Shown here: positions 1 to 8,709 of the stretch, piece after piece
How positions within the stretch are numbered: the first letter of the stretch is position 1
Layout of the letters: the number at the start of each line of letters is the position of its first letter
From: a bacterium
GTDB taxonomy: Bacteria > Bacillota > Clostridia > Lachnospirales > Lachnospiraceae
Assembly (NCBI GenBank): GCA_023667365.1
Contig: JAMPAG010000013.1
Location: 1 to 47,885, forward strand
Length of the DNA stretch: 47,885 nt
Direction: 5' to 3'
Program-made: the position numbers and the translations under genes
Notes under the pieces: model-generated
Told to the model about the DNA's origin: nothing
Database searches by the model: none
Seen by the model: only the letters and a program-made list of their open reading frames with translations

Positions 1-6
1 GAGGCT

Positions 7-14
7 CTCCTTCT
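7..14 (-). promoter_or_regulatory. Ribosome binding site of a gene beyond the window edge
   Basis: On the minus strand, AGAAGGAG lies 90 nt past the stop of the last gene and six bases from the window edge. A start codon would fall at or just beyond the edge, so the gene run probably continues. Between this site and position 104 I see no convincing intrinsic terminator. Confidence 0.4.
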
Positions 15-103
15 ATGGAATTAGTGCGAATTATTTTTTCCTTTCAAGGCTGAAAAAACAGAGCTGCAGTCCTCATTCAATCGCATAAAATACGACATTC
101 TGT

Positions 104-1123
104 TCAAAGAAGCATCCGGCCTTCCTGCCCGCGCTTCCACGCGATCAGCTCCTTGATCCCCTCCTCAAACGACACTTCCGGTACAAACCCCGTATCCCTC
201 GTTAAATCCGTCAGATCAGCGCACAAATGCATGACCTGCTTTGGCGCGTAAGGCAGTCTGCCAAAACCGGGCCGGCGCTCATAATGTGTCTCCCGCACAA
301 GAATCTCCAGATATTCCCGAAGCGGTCTTGCCTTCCCGCTCCCCAGCACATACGTCTTTCCCGAAACGCCGCGCTCTCCGATCAGATACATCGCCCGCGC
401 CGCATCGCGGCCGTTTAAGTAATCCCACTGCTGCTCTCCCGGCGTAAACGCCGTCTCTTCGCCCCTGCTCATCCGATCAAGCGCGCTCATGATCATCGTA
501 TACGCCCCGTCATAACAGCCGTAAACGGACAGGATACGCGTCCAGACATGGCGGATGCCGCGGCTCTCGCACATCTGCCTCGTCATGGCGCCGGCACAGA
601 GTTTTGCCATTCCATAGCCGTTTTCGGGGAACGGCGGGGTGTCGGGCCGCAGCACTCCCTCCACACGGCCATACTCCGCCTGCGAGCCTGCGCCGATAAA
701 ACATTTGCAGTCCAGCGCCTCCGCCAATTCCACAGCGTCCAGACTATACTGGATGTTCTGCACCTGTAATGCCATATCATTGCGCGTATCGCCAAATGTC
801 CCGTTCCACGCAAAATGATAAAACGCGTCATAGCCCGGCTTCAGTGTTTCCCGCGCGGCAGGATCCGAATGTCTGCACGATCCTTCCGTTCCCACATCTT
901 CGCTTCCTTTCCCCGCCTTTCGGCGTTTGAAAATATCCGCCATTTCCCGGTAATCGGATAAATCCGTCTCCACGACCGTCACAAGCGGATGCTTCGGAAT
1001 CTGCGCCGTCCTCCCGGAATTTTTATGGCAGAGCGCGACAACCTGCGTGTGATTCGCTATGCAGTATTGAATGAGCGACATGCCGATCACGCCGGTCGGC
1101 CCGTCAATCAGAATCCGTTCCAT
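104..1123 (-). CDS. NAD(P)-dependent sugar-nucleotide epimerase/dehydratase (extended SDR)
   Basis: A 339-aa extended short-chain dehydrogenase. The N-terminus carries a nucleotide-binding glycine motif (DGPTGVIG, about residues 7-14) and the middle has the YxxxK catalytic pair (YGMAK). The family epimerises, dehydrates or reduces nucleotide sugars in the cytosol. I chose the second ATG because GGAGG lies 7 nt before it, whereas the ATG at 1129 sits directly against the GGAGG. A charged, probably disordered insertion (KRRKAGKGSEDVGTEG region, residues about 65-95) interrupts the Rossmann fold, which is unusual. It follows the TPP enzyme by 50 nt and is the last gene of the aldolase/HAD/TPP cassette, so it may reduce or epimerise the keto-sugar made there. 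The substrate cannot be told from sequence. Confidence 0.8.
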   Translation of the reverse strand: MERILIDGPTGVIGMSLIQYCIANHTQVVALCHKNSGRTAQIPKHPLVTVVETDLSDYREMADIFKRRKAGKGSEDVGTEGSCRHSDPAARETLKPGYDAFYHFAWNGTFGDTRNDMALQVQNIQYSLDAVELAEALDCKCFIGAGSQAEYGRVEGVLRPDTPPFPENGYGMAKLCAGAMTRQMCESRGIRHVWTRILSVYGCYDGAYTMIMSALDRMSRGEETAFTPGEQQWDYLNGRDAARAMYLIGERGVSGKTYVLGSGKARPLREYLEILVRETHYERRPGFGRLPYAPKQVMHLCADLTDLTRDTGFVPEVSFEEGIKELIAWKRGQEGRMLL

Positions 1124-1173
1124 ATCCATTCCTCCGCCCTGGAAGTTACGATCCTTATTTCATACAAGGTGCT

Positions 1174-3066
1174 TTACTCCTTCACCCCGAACCGCATCCA
1201 CTTTCTCACGCCTTCATATTCCTCCTTCGTTAAAAAAGGATACATATCATCCGGTTCGGGCGATACCATTGTCCCGTCCGGCATCGCTTTCGAAGAAAGC
1301 TTCGGCTCGAAATTCTGCTCCGGGTCCACGACCGCTTCCACGAGCAGCGGTCCCTCCTGCGCCAGTATTTCATCCAGCTTTTCCGCCAGGTCCTCCGCCG
1401 CACCGACTCTGCGATAAGCGATCCCATACGCGTATGCCAGCTTTTCCATATCAGGAAAACTGATACCGTTCTCGGCGCACACGCCGACCAGCGGCGGCTT
1501 GAACAAATTGCTCTGTGTCTGCCGGATGGAATGATAACCGTTATTGTTTAAGATCACGATCAGCAGATTGAGCTGATGATGTACAACGGTCTGAAGCTCC
1601 TGCAGGTTCATCTGAAAGCTGCCATCCCCGTCAATGCAGATCACACGTCTCCCTTTTCTGGCAAAGCACGCGCCTATGGCGGCCGGAAAACCATATCCCA
1701 TGGCGGCGCAGCCGGAATTGGTAAATAAACGCTGCCCCTCCTTCACGACCGCCGCCTGAAACGTCATGACACAGGCGCTCCCGTTTCCGCATATGACCGT
1801 ATCGTCCTCAGACAATCTCTGCGTAAATTCTTTCACAAACACATAAGGATTCAGCCCGCTGCCAAGATAATATTCCGGTAACACGGCGGGATACATCCGG
1901 TTGACTTCCCTGCACCGGGACAGCCATTCTGTATGATCGCCTGTGACCGGTACCCGCCCTGCACCGCCGTTGTCCGTCCCCGATACCATGCGGTCCCCGA
2001 CACTCTCATGCTTCGTCCCTGCTGCCTGCGCAAGCGCCCTCATCACATCCTTTACATCCGCATGAACAGGCATATCCGCCTTAACCGTCGGTTTATGCAG
2101 TTCTTTTTCATCAATATCCACAATGATCTTATATGCATTTTTTGCAAATTGCTGATAATTATAGCTGATCAGGCGGATATTTAGGCGCGAGCCGAGCACC
2201 AGCAGCAGATCACAGTTCTGCACGACAAAATTGCCGCCCCGCGTTCCCACGGTTCCGGGCCGCCCGCAATAAAGCGGATACCCGTCGCTTAAAAGATCAT
2301 GTGCGTTCCACGCCGTCACGACCGGGATCTGCAATGCTTCCACACAATCCAGAAACTCCTGATAAGCGTCTCCCAAACGGATCCCGGTTCCCGCAAAGAC
2401 CACCGGCCTTTCCGCCTGCCGGATCTTTTCTAAGATCTTCGCTGTTTCTTCCTCATCATAGACAGGATTCTCATCCCGGACAATGGACGCATATTCCGGC
2501 CGTTCCCCGTCAAATCCGCAAAGCTCGTCCTCCTCAACGACCGCCGCCTGCACGTCAAGCGGAATGTCAATCCATACGGGACCTTTCCTGCCGTGCATAC
2601 ACAGATACCATGCTTTTTCCAAATGATACCGGATTTCTTTCGGTTCCGTGATCATGACCGCATACTTCGTCATCGTTTTTGCACATTCAACGATCTGGAA
2701 CTCTTGATCGCCGAGCTGTCTGACCGGCGTTCCGGTATACAGCGTTGTCGTTTCTCTTTTCACCTGCCCCGATATGATGAACATCGGAACGGAATCCTGC
2801 CAGCCTCCCAGCACGCCGGTCAACGCGTTCGTCCCTCCCGGTCCGCTCGTCACACAGACGGCCGCAACGTTTCCGGTCAGCCGCGCATAGCCCTCCGCCG
2901 CAATCGCGCACGCCTGCTCGTGATGGTTATAGACGCACCGCAGGCGCTCACTGTGCCCGAACGCATCATTTAAGTGCATCGCGCCCCCGCCCGTCACGGT
3001 AAAAAGATGCTCCACGCCCTGTTTTGCAAGAAACTGCTCCACATACGCCGCCACTTTCATTTTCAT
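1174..3066 (-). CDS. Thiamine-diphosphate-dependent, acetolactate-synthase-like enzyme
   Basis: A 630-aa protein with the three-domain layout of the acetolactate synthase/pyruvate decarboxylase family: N-terminal Pyr domain with the conserved Glu (E50 in NHHEQA), central domain, and C-terminal PP domain with the GDGS...NNNGY thiamine-diphosphate/Mg motif at about residues 480-510. Such enzymes decarboxylate 2-oxo acids and transfer the acyl carbanion to an acceptor. In polysaccharide loci, relatives such as YerE attach a two-carbon unit to a keto-sugar to make branched sugars. Its ATG overlaps the HAD stop in an ATGA junction, so translation is coupled. The central part carries an extra hydrophilic stretch (about residues 345-380), making it longer than typical AHAS. 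It lacks branched-chain amino-acid genes as neighbours, so a role in sugar synthesis is the better inference. Confidence 0.85.
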   Translation of the reverse strand: MKMKVAAYVEQFLAKQGVEHLFTVTGGGAMHLNDAFGHSERLRCVYNHHEQACAIAAEGYARLTGNVAAVCVTSGPGGTNALTGVLGGWQDSVPMFIISGQVKRETTTLYTGTPVRQLGDQEFQIVECAKTMTKYAVMITEPKEIRYHLEKAWYLCMHGRKGPVWIDIPLDVQAAVVEEDELCGFDGERPEYASIVRDENPVYDEEETAKILEKIRQAERPVVFAGTGIRLGDAYQEFLDCVEALQIPVVTAWNAHDLLSDGYPLYCGRPGTVGTRGGNFVVQNCDLLLVLGSRLNIRLISYNYQQFAKNAYKIIVDIDEKELHKPTVKADMPVHADVKDVMRALAQAAGTKHESVGDRMVSGTDNGGAGRVPVTGDHTEWLSRCREVNRMYPAVLPEYYLGSGLNPYVFVKEFTQRLSEDDTVICGNGSACVMTFQAAVVKEGQRLFTNSGCAAMGYGFPAAIGACFARKGRRVICIDGDGSFQMNLQELQTVVHHQLNLLIVILNNNGYHSIRQTQSNLFKPPLVGVCAENGISFPDMEKLAYAYGIAYRRVGAAEDLAEKLDEILAQEGPLLVEAVVDPEQNFEPKLSSKAMPDGTMVSPEPDDMYPFLTKEEYEGVRKWMRFGVKE

Positions 3067-3737
3067 AAAAAATAACCCTGCCCTTTCAGATACGGGATCA
3101 ACTCTGCGGGAACCGCAGCGTATCCGACCGCATTCTCATAACGCAAAACTTCTTCCGCTTTCCGGAAACCAAATCCATACGTCACGCCGAGAAATGAAAG
3201 CCCGATCGCCTGCGCGCCTGCCGCATCTTGATCGCTGTCGCCGACCATAACAGCCTGCTTCGGCTCTGTCACGCCCGCGTGCGTTAAGCATTTCCGGATA
3301 ATATCGGCTTTTTTCAAACGGTTCTCATGATCCGCACCGTATATGATGTCCGTATAACGGTCAAATCCGAAATGCTGCATGATCCGCCTTGCATAATCTT
3401 CCCGTTTGTATGTCGCGACCGCTATGGGGATCCCGCATTGTTTCAATTCCGCAAATACCTCAAAAATACCGTCGTAGGGAACCGCCTTAAACAGATCGTC
3501 GCCTTTATACCGGTCACGGAATGTTGTCGCAAGTTCCTGTAAAATACTGCCGCTAAGACCGTATTCCCTCGCAAAGGAATCCTGGATCGGCGGTCCGATA
3601 AAACGGCGCAGCTCCCGGTCGGATAACGGCGCGAGCCCGTGCGCCTCTATCGTATAGCGGACGGACGACAGCACCCCTTCCGAGGTGTCTAACAAGGTTC
3701 CGTCCACATCAAATATAACTGCACGCCATTGTTCCAT
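3063..3737 (-). CDS. HAD-superfamily phosphatase, phosphoglycolate-phosphatase-like
   Basis: A 224-aa haloacid-dehalogenase hydrolase. The catalytic motif I FDVDGTLLDT is at the extreme N-terminus, a cap domain follows, then motif III Lys (RLKKADII) and motif IV GDSDQDAAGA. It most resembles the Gph/PGP group that dephosphorylates small phospho-sugars. I start it at the ATG giving MEQWRAVIFDVDG because HAD proteins normally begin just before motif I; an in-frame GTG at 3830 would add 31 unlikely residues. Its stop overlaps the TPP enzyme start. It sits between the aldolase and the TPP enzyme, so it may remove phosphate from an aldol product. The 24 bases spanning its start are nearly identical to those spanning the next gene's start. 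Confidence 0.85.
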   Translation of the reverse strand: MEQWRAVIFDVDGTLLDTSEGVLSSVRYTIEAHGLAPLSDRELRRFIGPPIQDSFAREYGLSGSILQELATTFRDRYKGDDLFKAVPYDGIFEVFAELKQCGIPIAVATYKREDYARRIMQHFGFDRYTDIIYGADHENRLKKADIIRKCLTHAGVTEPKQAVMVGDSDQDAAGAQAIGLSFLGVTYGFGFRKAEEVLRYENAVGYAAVPAELIPYLKGQGYFL

Positions 3738-3845
3738 AAAAAATAACCATGCCCTTTCTGCAGGCCTGCAAGTTCCTACGCAGGCACAAATCCCGCGTTT
3801 CCCGCGCGTTTCGCTGCAGGCGTAACTCACACTGCCCGCATGTCA

Positions 3846-5453
3846 TCACTTCTCCTCGACATGATAACAGGTTGTCGTCACAAAATACAGCTTCGCCCGG
3901 TCGGGAATCCTTGCAAGCGCGCTCTCCACGTCGGCATTTAAGCTTTGCGCCTTTTCCGTACTAAGCGAATGCTCCCTGTTGGGATTCGCATAATCCGAGG
4001 TCGGCGAAGTCGTATAGCCGTCAAACCCTGCAAGCGCGATCTGCTCCACACCGTAACGGCTGAGCAGTCGGATCATCATGATCATCGGATTGTCCACGAT
4101 CCATGCTTCCTCGTCAAGCAGGTCATTGTAGGAAAGCGTATAATCGAACGAGCCGTTTGTCTTTGTCACATTCGAGGTTGCAATCAGCCGGACCGCTTTC
4201 GGAAGACGCGATATGATATAGGAGAGCTGGACATAGCGCCTTGCACTGCTGATAAACAGGTAATCGACCGGATAATCTGCGGGCATACAATTGACTGCGA
4301 TCACCACCGGACGGTTCCGTCCCATATACTCATATACCTTATCATCTTCCTCGATGGCATTCCTGCCCGGTCCGAGCATGAGCACCTTTTTCCCTCTGAG
4401 CAGCTCGCCCAGACGCTCCGTCATATCCTGCTCCAGACCGCTCACGCGCTTCTGGTACTCTACATACAGCGCTTCCGCATACGCCCCGTCATAGAGAAGC
4501 TTTTTTTCTCCCTCCAGCATATCCAGAATCTCATGAACGGACTTTACGGATAACTTCTGTTTGTCCATCAGATAACTGACATAGCTTGGGTGGCAGTCAT
4601 GGGATGCGGCGATAAAAAATTTGAAATTATAGCCCCACGGACTCCGGCGGTAAATGTCCAGAATCGTCACATCAATCGCCTCTAACAGCTGACTGCTGTG
4701 ATACTGTTTTTCCCCGTTCTCGTTCATATACATCGCAAGCAGCTCGATCGGCGTGTTTCCGGCGCTCTTTCCCATGCCGTATAGACTGCCGTCCACCAGA
4801 AGCAGCCTGTCCTTCGGCGGATTTTCTAACAGTTCAATACAATTTGCATAGGCAAGCTGGAAATTATTGTGCGCATGATAGCCGATCCCGATTTCTTTTT
4901 TCAGCCCCTGCTCCGCCGCATTATAATAATGCATCAGCTTATGCTTATGAAGCAGTCCATACGTATCAACCAGGGAAAACGCATATGGCGTAAGTTCATT
5001 GATCAGCGTAAGCAGCTCCTGAAATTCCCCGTCATCATAACTGGTAATGGAAACCGCCTGTGCGAATACTTTGTAACCGAGCTGCTTGATCTGATGACAG
5101 AATGCGATCGCCTCGTGCATTTTCTGTTTTTTGAAAATGACCCGGATCCCGTCAAGAAAGCTCTCGCTGCACGGCTGCACATGCGCGATCCCACATGTTC
5201 CGTAATCAATCATGCCAACGATCAATGACTGCCCCTTGCCCAACAGGCCATAGGTCTTTGCCACCGCTCCGGTATCCGGAAAGATGGAGCGGTTCGCGTC
5301 ATACGCGCGGCGCTCATCAAGGAACCCCACTTCCACAATATCAATTCCCGCGCTGACCAGACGCTCAAAAATATTGACCAGATTACTGTTTCCGAATTCC
5401 CAGTCATTGATATAGCCGCCGTCCCGCAGCGTGCAGTCCAATAATTTGATCAT
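3846..5453 (-). CDS. Two-domain DRE-TIM aldolase with extra C-terminal domain
   Basis: A 535-aa protein. Residues about 1-290 form a DRE-TIM metallolyase domain: LLDCTLRDGGY at the N-terminus, the HAHNN metal-binding motif near residue 195, and DGSLYGMGKSAGNTPIE, closely resembling the corresponding stretch of 4-hydroxy-2-oxovalerate aldolases. Such enzymes make or split a 2-oxo acid and an aldehyde with a divalent metal. Residues about 350-535 (KKVLMLGPGRNA, VIAVNCMPADYPVDYLFIS, LAGFDGY) form a second alpha/beta domain, loosely like DUF115/MptE-type folds found in glycan enzymes. DmpG-type aldolases are about 340 aa, so the fusion is notable. The start has GAGGG 7 nt upstream. It leads the HAD/TPP/epimerase cassette; its substrate is unknown. 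Confidence 0.75.
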   Translation of the reverse strand: MIKLLDCTLRDGGYINDWEFGNSNLVNIFERLVSAGIDIVEVGFLDERRAYDANRSIFPDTGAVAKTYGLLGKGQSLIVGMIDYGTCGIAHVQPCSESFLDGIRVIFKKQKMHEAIAFCHQIKQLGYKVFAQAVSITSYDDGEFQELLTLINELTPYAFSLVDTYGLLHKHKLMHYYNAAEQGLKKEIGIGYHAHNNFQLAYANCIELLENPPKDRLLLVDGSLYGMGKSAGNTPIELLAMYMNENGEKQYHSSQLLEAIDVTILDIYRRSPWGYNFKFFIAASHDCHPSYVSYLMDKQKLSVKSVHEILDMLEGEKKLLYDGAYAEALYVEYQKRVSGLEQDMTERLGELLRGKKVLMLGPGRNAIEEDDKVYEYMGRNRPVVIAVNCMPADYPVDYLFISSARRYVQLSYIISRLPKAVRLIATSNVTKTNGSFDYTLSYNDLLDEEAWIVDNPMIMMIRLLSRYGVEQIALAGFDGYTTSPTSDYANPNREHSLSTEKAQSLNADVESALARIPDRAKLYFVTTTCYHVEEK

Positions 5454-5486
5454 AAGAAACCCTCATCGCTTTCCGCTCATACGCTG

Positions 5487-7058
5487 TTATTCAAAAAACA
5501 CACAATCAATGCCAGCCGCGATAAAAATAAGCAGCACAGCGATCCTTGCCCACAACAGCCCACGTCCGAAACGAATCTCCGGCGCACGCTCATTCATACG
5601 AAGCGCCGGAAGATTGATCACTGCGAGTGCCACACCGCTGGCAACGGCAATCGCATAAATCACGGTCCGATACCTGACAAATCCAAACTTATCAAGCAGA
5701 TAATAAGTGTCCATCGTGCGCTGCCGCATGTGCTTGAAGATCAAATAGGTATAAGTAAAACCGCCTCCGAATACCCAGTGCTGAACGATCATTTTCCGGA
5801 TCACCATTCCTACCGAAAAAACAAGCTCCAAAACACAGTTGACGGCAAGCAGTCTCTCATTCATAAATACGCACAACACAAGATACGGCGCAAGAATGAC
5901 GAGCCAATAGCTGTTCCATGAATAAGAAAACAGGAAAAAGGATAACAGGATCAAAAACAACAGATACACGATTTTTCGATTCTCTTTTTCACCCTCTCCG
6001 CGTTTCATCAAATAAGCGGCAACGCAAGGCAGGACAAGAACCAGAATAGTAACGGATGCATGAAATTCCCCAATCTGGATCATATTTCTCATCAGATACG
6101 ACTCCTGCCACGTCATGGACTCCTGCAGTGCCTCCAGCACAGAAGCCTCCGATCCATTAGAAGCAAGCAGCTCCGACATGCCTGCAAAGTGTGGATAATA
6201 CAGTGCCCAATGCATCGTCCCGTCCCCAATTCCAAACGCGTGACCGATCATTGGCAGAATCCTTCCTATCACGATCTTGTCAAACAAGATCCCGCAGCCG
6301 CCGATCAGGCAGGAAAACCCGATCCTAAATACATTTTTATAGCGAATGAGCACCAGCGGCAAAAATAAAAACAGTGCAAAAAATTTCATCGGTATCGCGA
6401 TCGCAAATGCGGCAAAAAAGCCTTTTTGATCATCCTTCAAAAAACAGCGGACGCCCAGCAGCGCAAAAAAGGAATGAATAATATCATACTGCGCAATCTG
6501 AAAGACCGGTAGCACCACACACAGTGAACTCAGATAGCAAAAGACCAGCCACCCCTGCCTTTTTTTGTCAATACCGATCAGTCCCGCTATGATCTTGATT
6601 TCCCGGCAGGCAAGTATGACAAACCCAACCAGATACAGCTTGATCCATAAAAGCGCACCCATCGTTGCCACAATATTCTGCCTTCCCGTCTCATTGCTGA
6701 GTTCCACAAATTGCGCAAGAACCTGTAGCGGAAGAAGCTTTCCGAGCAGCCATACCGGAAACATTCCCACACCGAATATCAAAAAGAAACTGAACCCATA
6801 CGCCGTACTGGAAAGCCAATATTTCAGGTAAAAAATATCCTCCGAAAAAATAAAATCCCACATATGATAGGCATCATACATTGTCACTACGACGTCTTGA
6901 TAGCACATCGTCAGATAACAATACAGCAAGATCGCGCCAAGTACAAACCACTCTGCTTTTCCATGCCTGTCCGTATCCTTCCATATTTCAACAAACTTCC
7001 CTGCCATGCCGGTCAGTTTTTCTGCCGCCTTCTTCATCTTCTCTTTCTGTGCTGCCAT
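5487..7058 (-). CDS. Polytopic membrane protein, probable GT-C glycosyltransferase
   Basis: A 523-aa protein with about ten or more hydrophobic segments after a charged cytoplasmic N-terminus of about 35 residues. The first outside loop holds acidic and aromatic residues (TMYDAYHMWDFIF), as in GT-C enzymes that use polyprenyl-phosphate sugars. I recognise no named family with certainty; GT87/PMT-like enzymes are the closest by pattern. It lies 33 nt upstream of the aldolase gene and 16 nt after a second GT-C gene. Its AT content looks higher than that of flanking genes. It probably adds a sugar to a lipid-linked glycan outside the membrane. Confidence 0.6.
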   Translation of the reverse strand: MAAQKEKMKKAAEKLTGMAGKFVEIWKDTDRHGKAEWFVLGAILLYCYLTMCYQDVVVTMYDAYHMWDFIFSEDIFYLKYWLSSTAYGFSFFLIFGVGMFPVWLLGKLLPLQVLAQFVELSNETGRQNIVATMGALLWIKLYLVGFVILACREIKIIAGLIGIDKKRQGWLVFCYLSSLCVVLPVFQIAQYDIIHSFFALLGVRCFLKDDQKGFFAAFAIAIPMKFFALFLFLPLVLIRYKNVFRIGFSCLIGGCGILFDKIVIGRILPMIGHAFGIGDGTMHWALYYPHFAGMSELLASNGSEASVLEALQESMTWQESYLMRNMIQIGEFHASVTILVLVLPCVAAYLMKRGEGEKENRKIVYLLFLILLSFFLFSYSWNSYWLVILAPYLVLCVFMNERLLAVNCVLELVFSVGMVIRKMIVQHWVFGGGFTYTYLIFKHMRQRTMDTYYLLDKFGFVRYRTVIYAIAVASGVALAVINLPALRMNERAPEIRFGRGLLWARIAVLLIFIAAGIDCVFFE

Positions 7059-7074
7059 TTTTCCATACCTCTGT

Positions 7075-8628
7075 TTATTTCATCCGATATAATGCAATGT
7101 ATTCATTTTTCTCTACAAGTTCATACCGCTCCGACAGCACGGCGGCGACTTCCGCCTGACTGCATTCTGTCTCCGCCATCACCCATCTGGCATCGCCCCC
7201 GGCAAGATACTGTATGACCTCTTCCATGACCACCGCATCGCTCCTACTCCAGTTTTCCTGCAGAATCCCATAACGAAAACACGGAAGAAGCTCCCCCATC
7301 AAATAATATTTCGCCGGCGCATTATAGCCCAATACATACGCGCGGTCCGCCTCTGGGATCTGATTCAGACATTCCTGCACCGTCTCATATTCTTTCACAA
7401 CATCTTCTTGAATATAATAATCCCTGACATTCAGCGCCACGATACGCGCCGCAAGAATCCCATATGCCGCAAGTACACAGACAAACCCGATATGCGCAAG
7501 CAATGCTGCCACTTGTTCCATACCCCGCATGGAGTCTTTCCGGATCGTTTTCTCCGTACAGACCATGCACAGACACATGAGCGCCTCTATCGGCACGGTG
7601 ATCGTAAAATAATGATTGTACCCGTGTCCCATAAAAAGAGAAGCGATATTCACCGCTATGATCAGCTCAAGAGCCGCCAGCAGCCTCCCGTCCTTCACCC
7701 GCACCGCAAACACAAGCATTGCCAAAAAAAGCGGTGTAAACAAAATGACCATATGCGTCAGTGTGTTCAGATTCGTCAGATTCTGCAAAAAGCTCATATG
7801 CGCGCTGTAACGGAAATTAAACAAAAACGATGCATAGATCATGTCATAGAATGATCCGCGCAGTACAAACCATCCCGCAATCGGCGCTGCAACCGTCAGA
7901 ATGCCGAGCATACCGATCCCAAGATGACGTAAAAGCTCCATACCCTTACGCCTCATGACCAACACGATCACCCAATAAAGAATGATCGCAGCGATCGTCA
8001 CCGCATTGTTCAGCCGGATAAACGCCAATACCCCAAAACACAATCCGTACACATAACTGCTCCGTAAGAGCGGTTTCTCCCGTTCGACATAATCCCTAAG
8101 AAACAAGTATAACGGCAAAAAAATAAACGGCAGACTATATTCCTCTGACAAATTCCCGTTCGCGAGCGGATAGGAAAGCATGAGCAGCGTCATACCGATC
8201 ACAAAACACCTTTTTGCGTTACGGTTTTTCTCCGCCACAGCCGCCTGCTCCCAGACCGTTATCCTCCGATCTTGTTCCGCTTTGCCGAAAAACAGCCCCA
8301 TGATCCGGTCAAGCAGGAACAGATCCGCCCATAAAAACATGACTTGAAGGAAATAGATCCCCGTTCTCCCCCCTGCCATACCCACTGCTTCCAACCAGAA
8401 CAAGAGGGGACCCTTATGATCGAAAATGTCCACATACAACTCTTTCCCCGCAAGTATCCCCTTCCCGACCATCATAAAGATCGCCGAGTCATAATTCAAA
8501 AATTTGGGAAACAGCGGGCTCGTATATGCAGAAAAAAACAGCAGATAGACCGCAGATACCAGAAAAAACAATAATTGCTTCCGTATGTTCTTTTTTATAC
8601 TATTCTCTTTGCCTGCGTATTCTGCCAT
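7075..8628 (-). CDS. Membrane glycosyltransferase of GT39-like (GT-C) type
   Basis: A 517-aa polytopic protein. After the first membrane segment the outside loop contains YDSAIFMMVGKG and YVDIFDHKGP; the DHKGP motif is a hallmark of a large Firmicute GT39-like group. About ten further hydrophobic helices follow, then a soluble C-terminal domain of about 100 residues ending in ALYRMK. GGAG lies 6 nt before the ATG. These enzymes use polyprenyl-phosphate sugars as donors on the outer membrane face. It is adjacent to the other GT-C gene at 5487-7058, suggesting two side-chain or backbone additions outside the cell membrane. Donor and acceptor are unknown. Confidence 0.75.
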   Translation of the reverse strand: MAEYAGKENSIKKNIRKQLLFFLVSAVYLLFFSAYTSPLFPKFLNYDSAIFMMVGKGILAGKELYVDIFDHKGPLLFWLEAVGMAGGRTGIYFLQVMFLWADLFLLDRIMGLFFGKAEQDRRITVWEQAAVAEKNRNAKRCFVIGMTLLMLSYPLANGNLSEEYSLPFIFLPLYLFLRDYVEREKPLLRSSYVYGLCFGVLAFIRLNNAVTIAAIILYWVIVLVMRRKGMELLRHLGIGMLGILTVAAPIAGWFVLRGSFYDMIYASFLFNFRYSAHMSFLQNLTNLNTLTHMVILFTPLFLAMLVFAVRVKDGRLLAALELIIAVNIASLFMGHGYNHYFTITVPIEALMCLCMVCTEKTIRKDSMRGMEQVAALLAHIGFVCVLAAYGILAARIVALNVRDYYIQEDVVKEYETVQECLNQIPEADRAYVLGYNAPAKYYLMGELLPCFRYGILQENWSRSDAVVMEEVIQYLAGGDARWVMAETECSQAEVAAVLSERYELVEKNEYIALYRMK

Positions 8629-8709
8629 TCCTTACTCCATCTGCCCTTCTCCGCATCGCCGGACGATTTTCTATCCGTTTTCCGCTTTTATGCATTTTCT
8701 CCTTTCGGC

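Noticed and set aside
53..103. Terminator after the last gene
   Set aside because: The GAGGACTGCAGCTC segment with a following T-run forms at best a weak stem, and a ribosome binding site follows, so the operon probably continues.
3738..3830. Longer N-terminus for the HAD protein from a GTG at 3830
   Set aside because: The extra 31 residues are Cys/Arg-rich and unlike the family, which starts just before the FDVDGT motif; the ATG at 3737 fits better.
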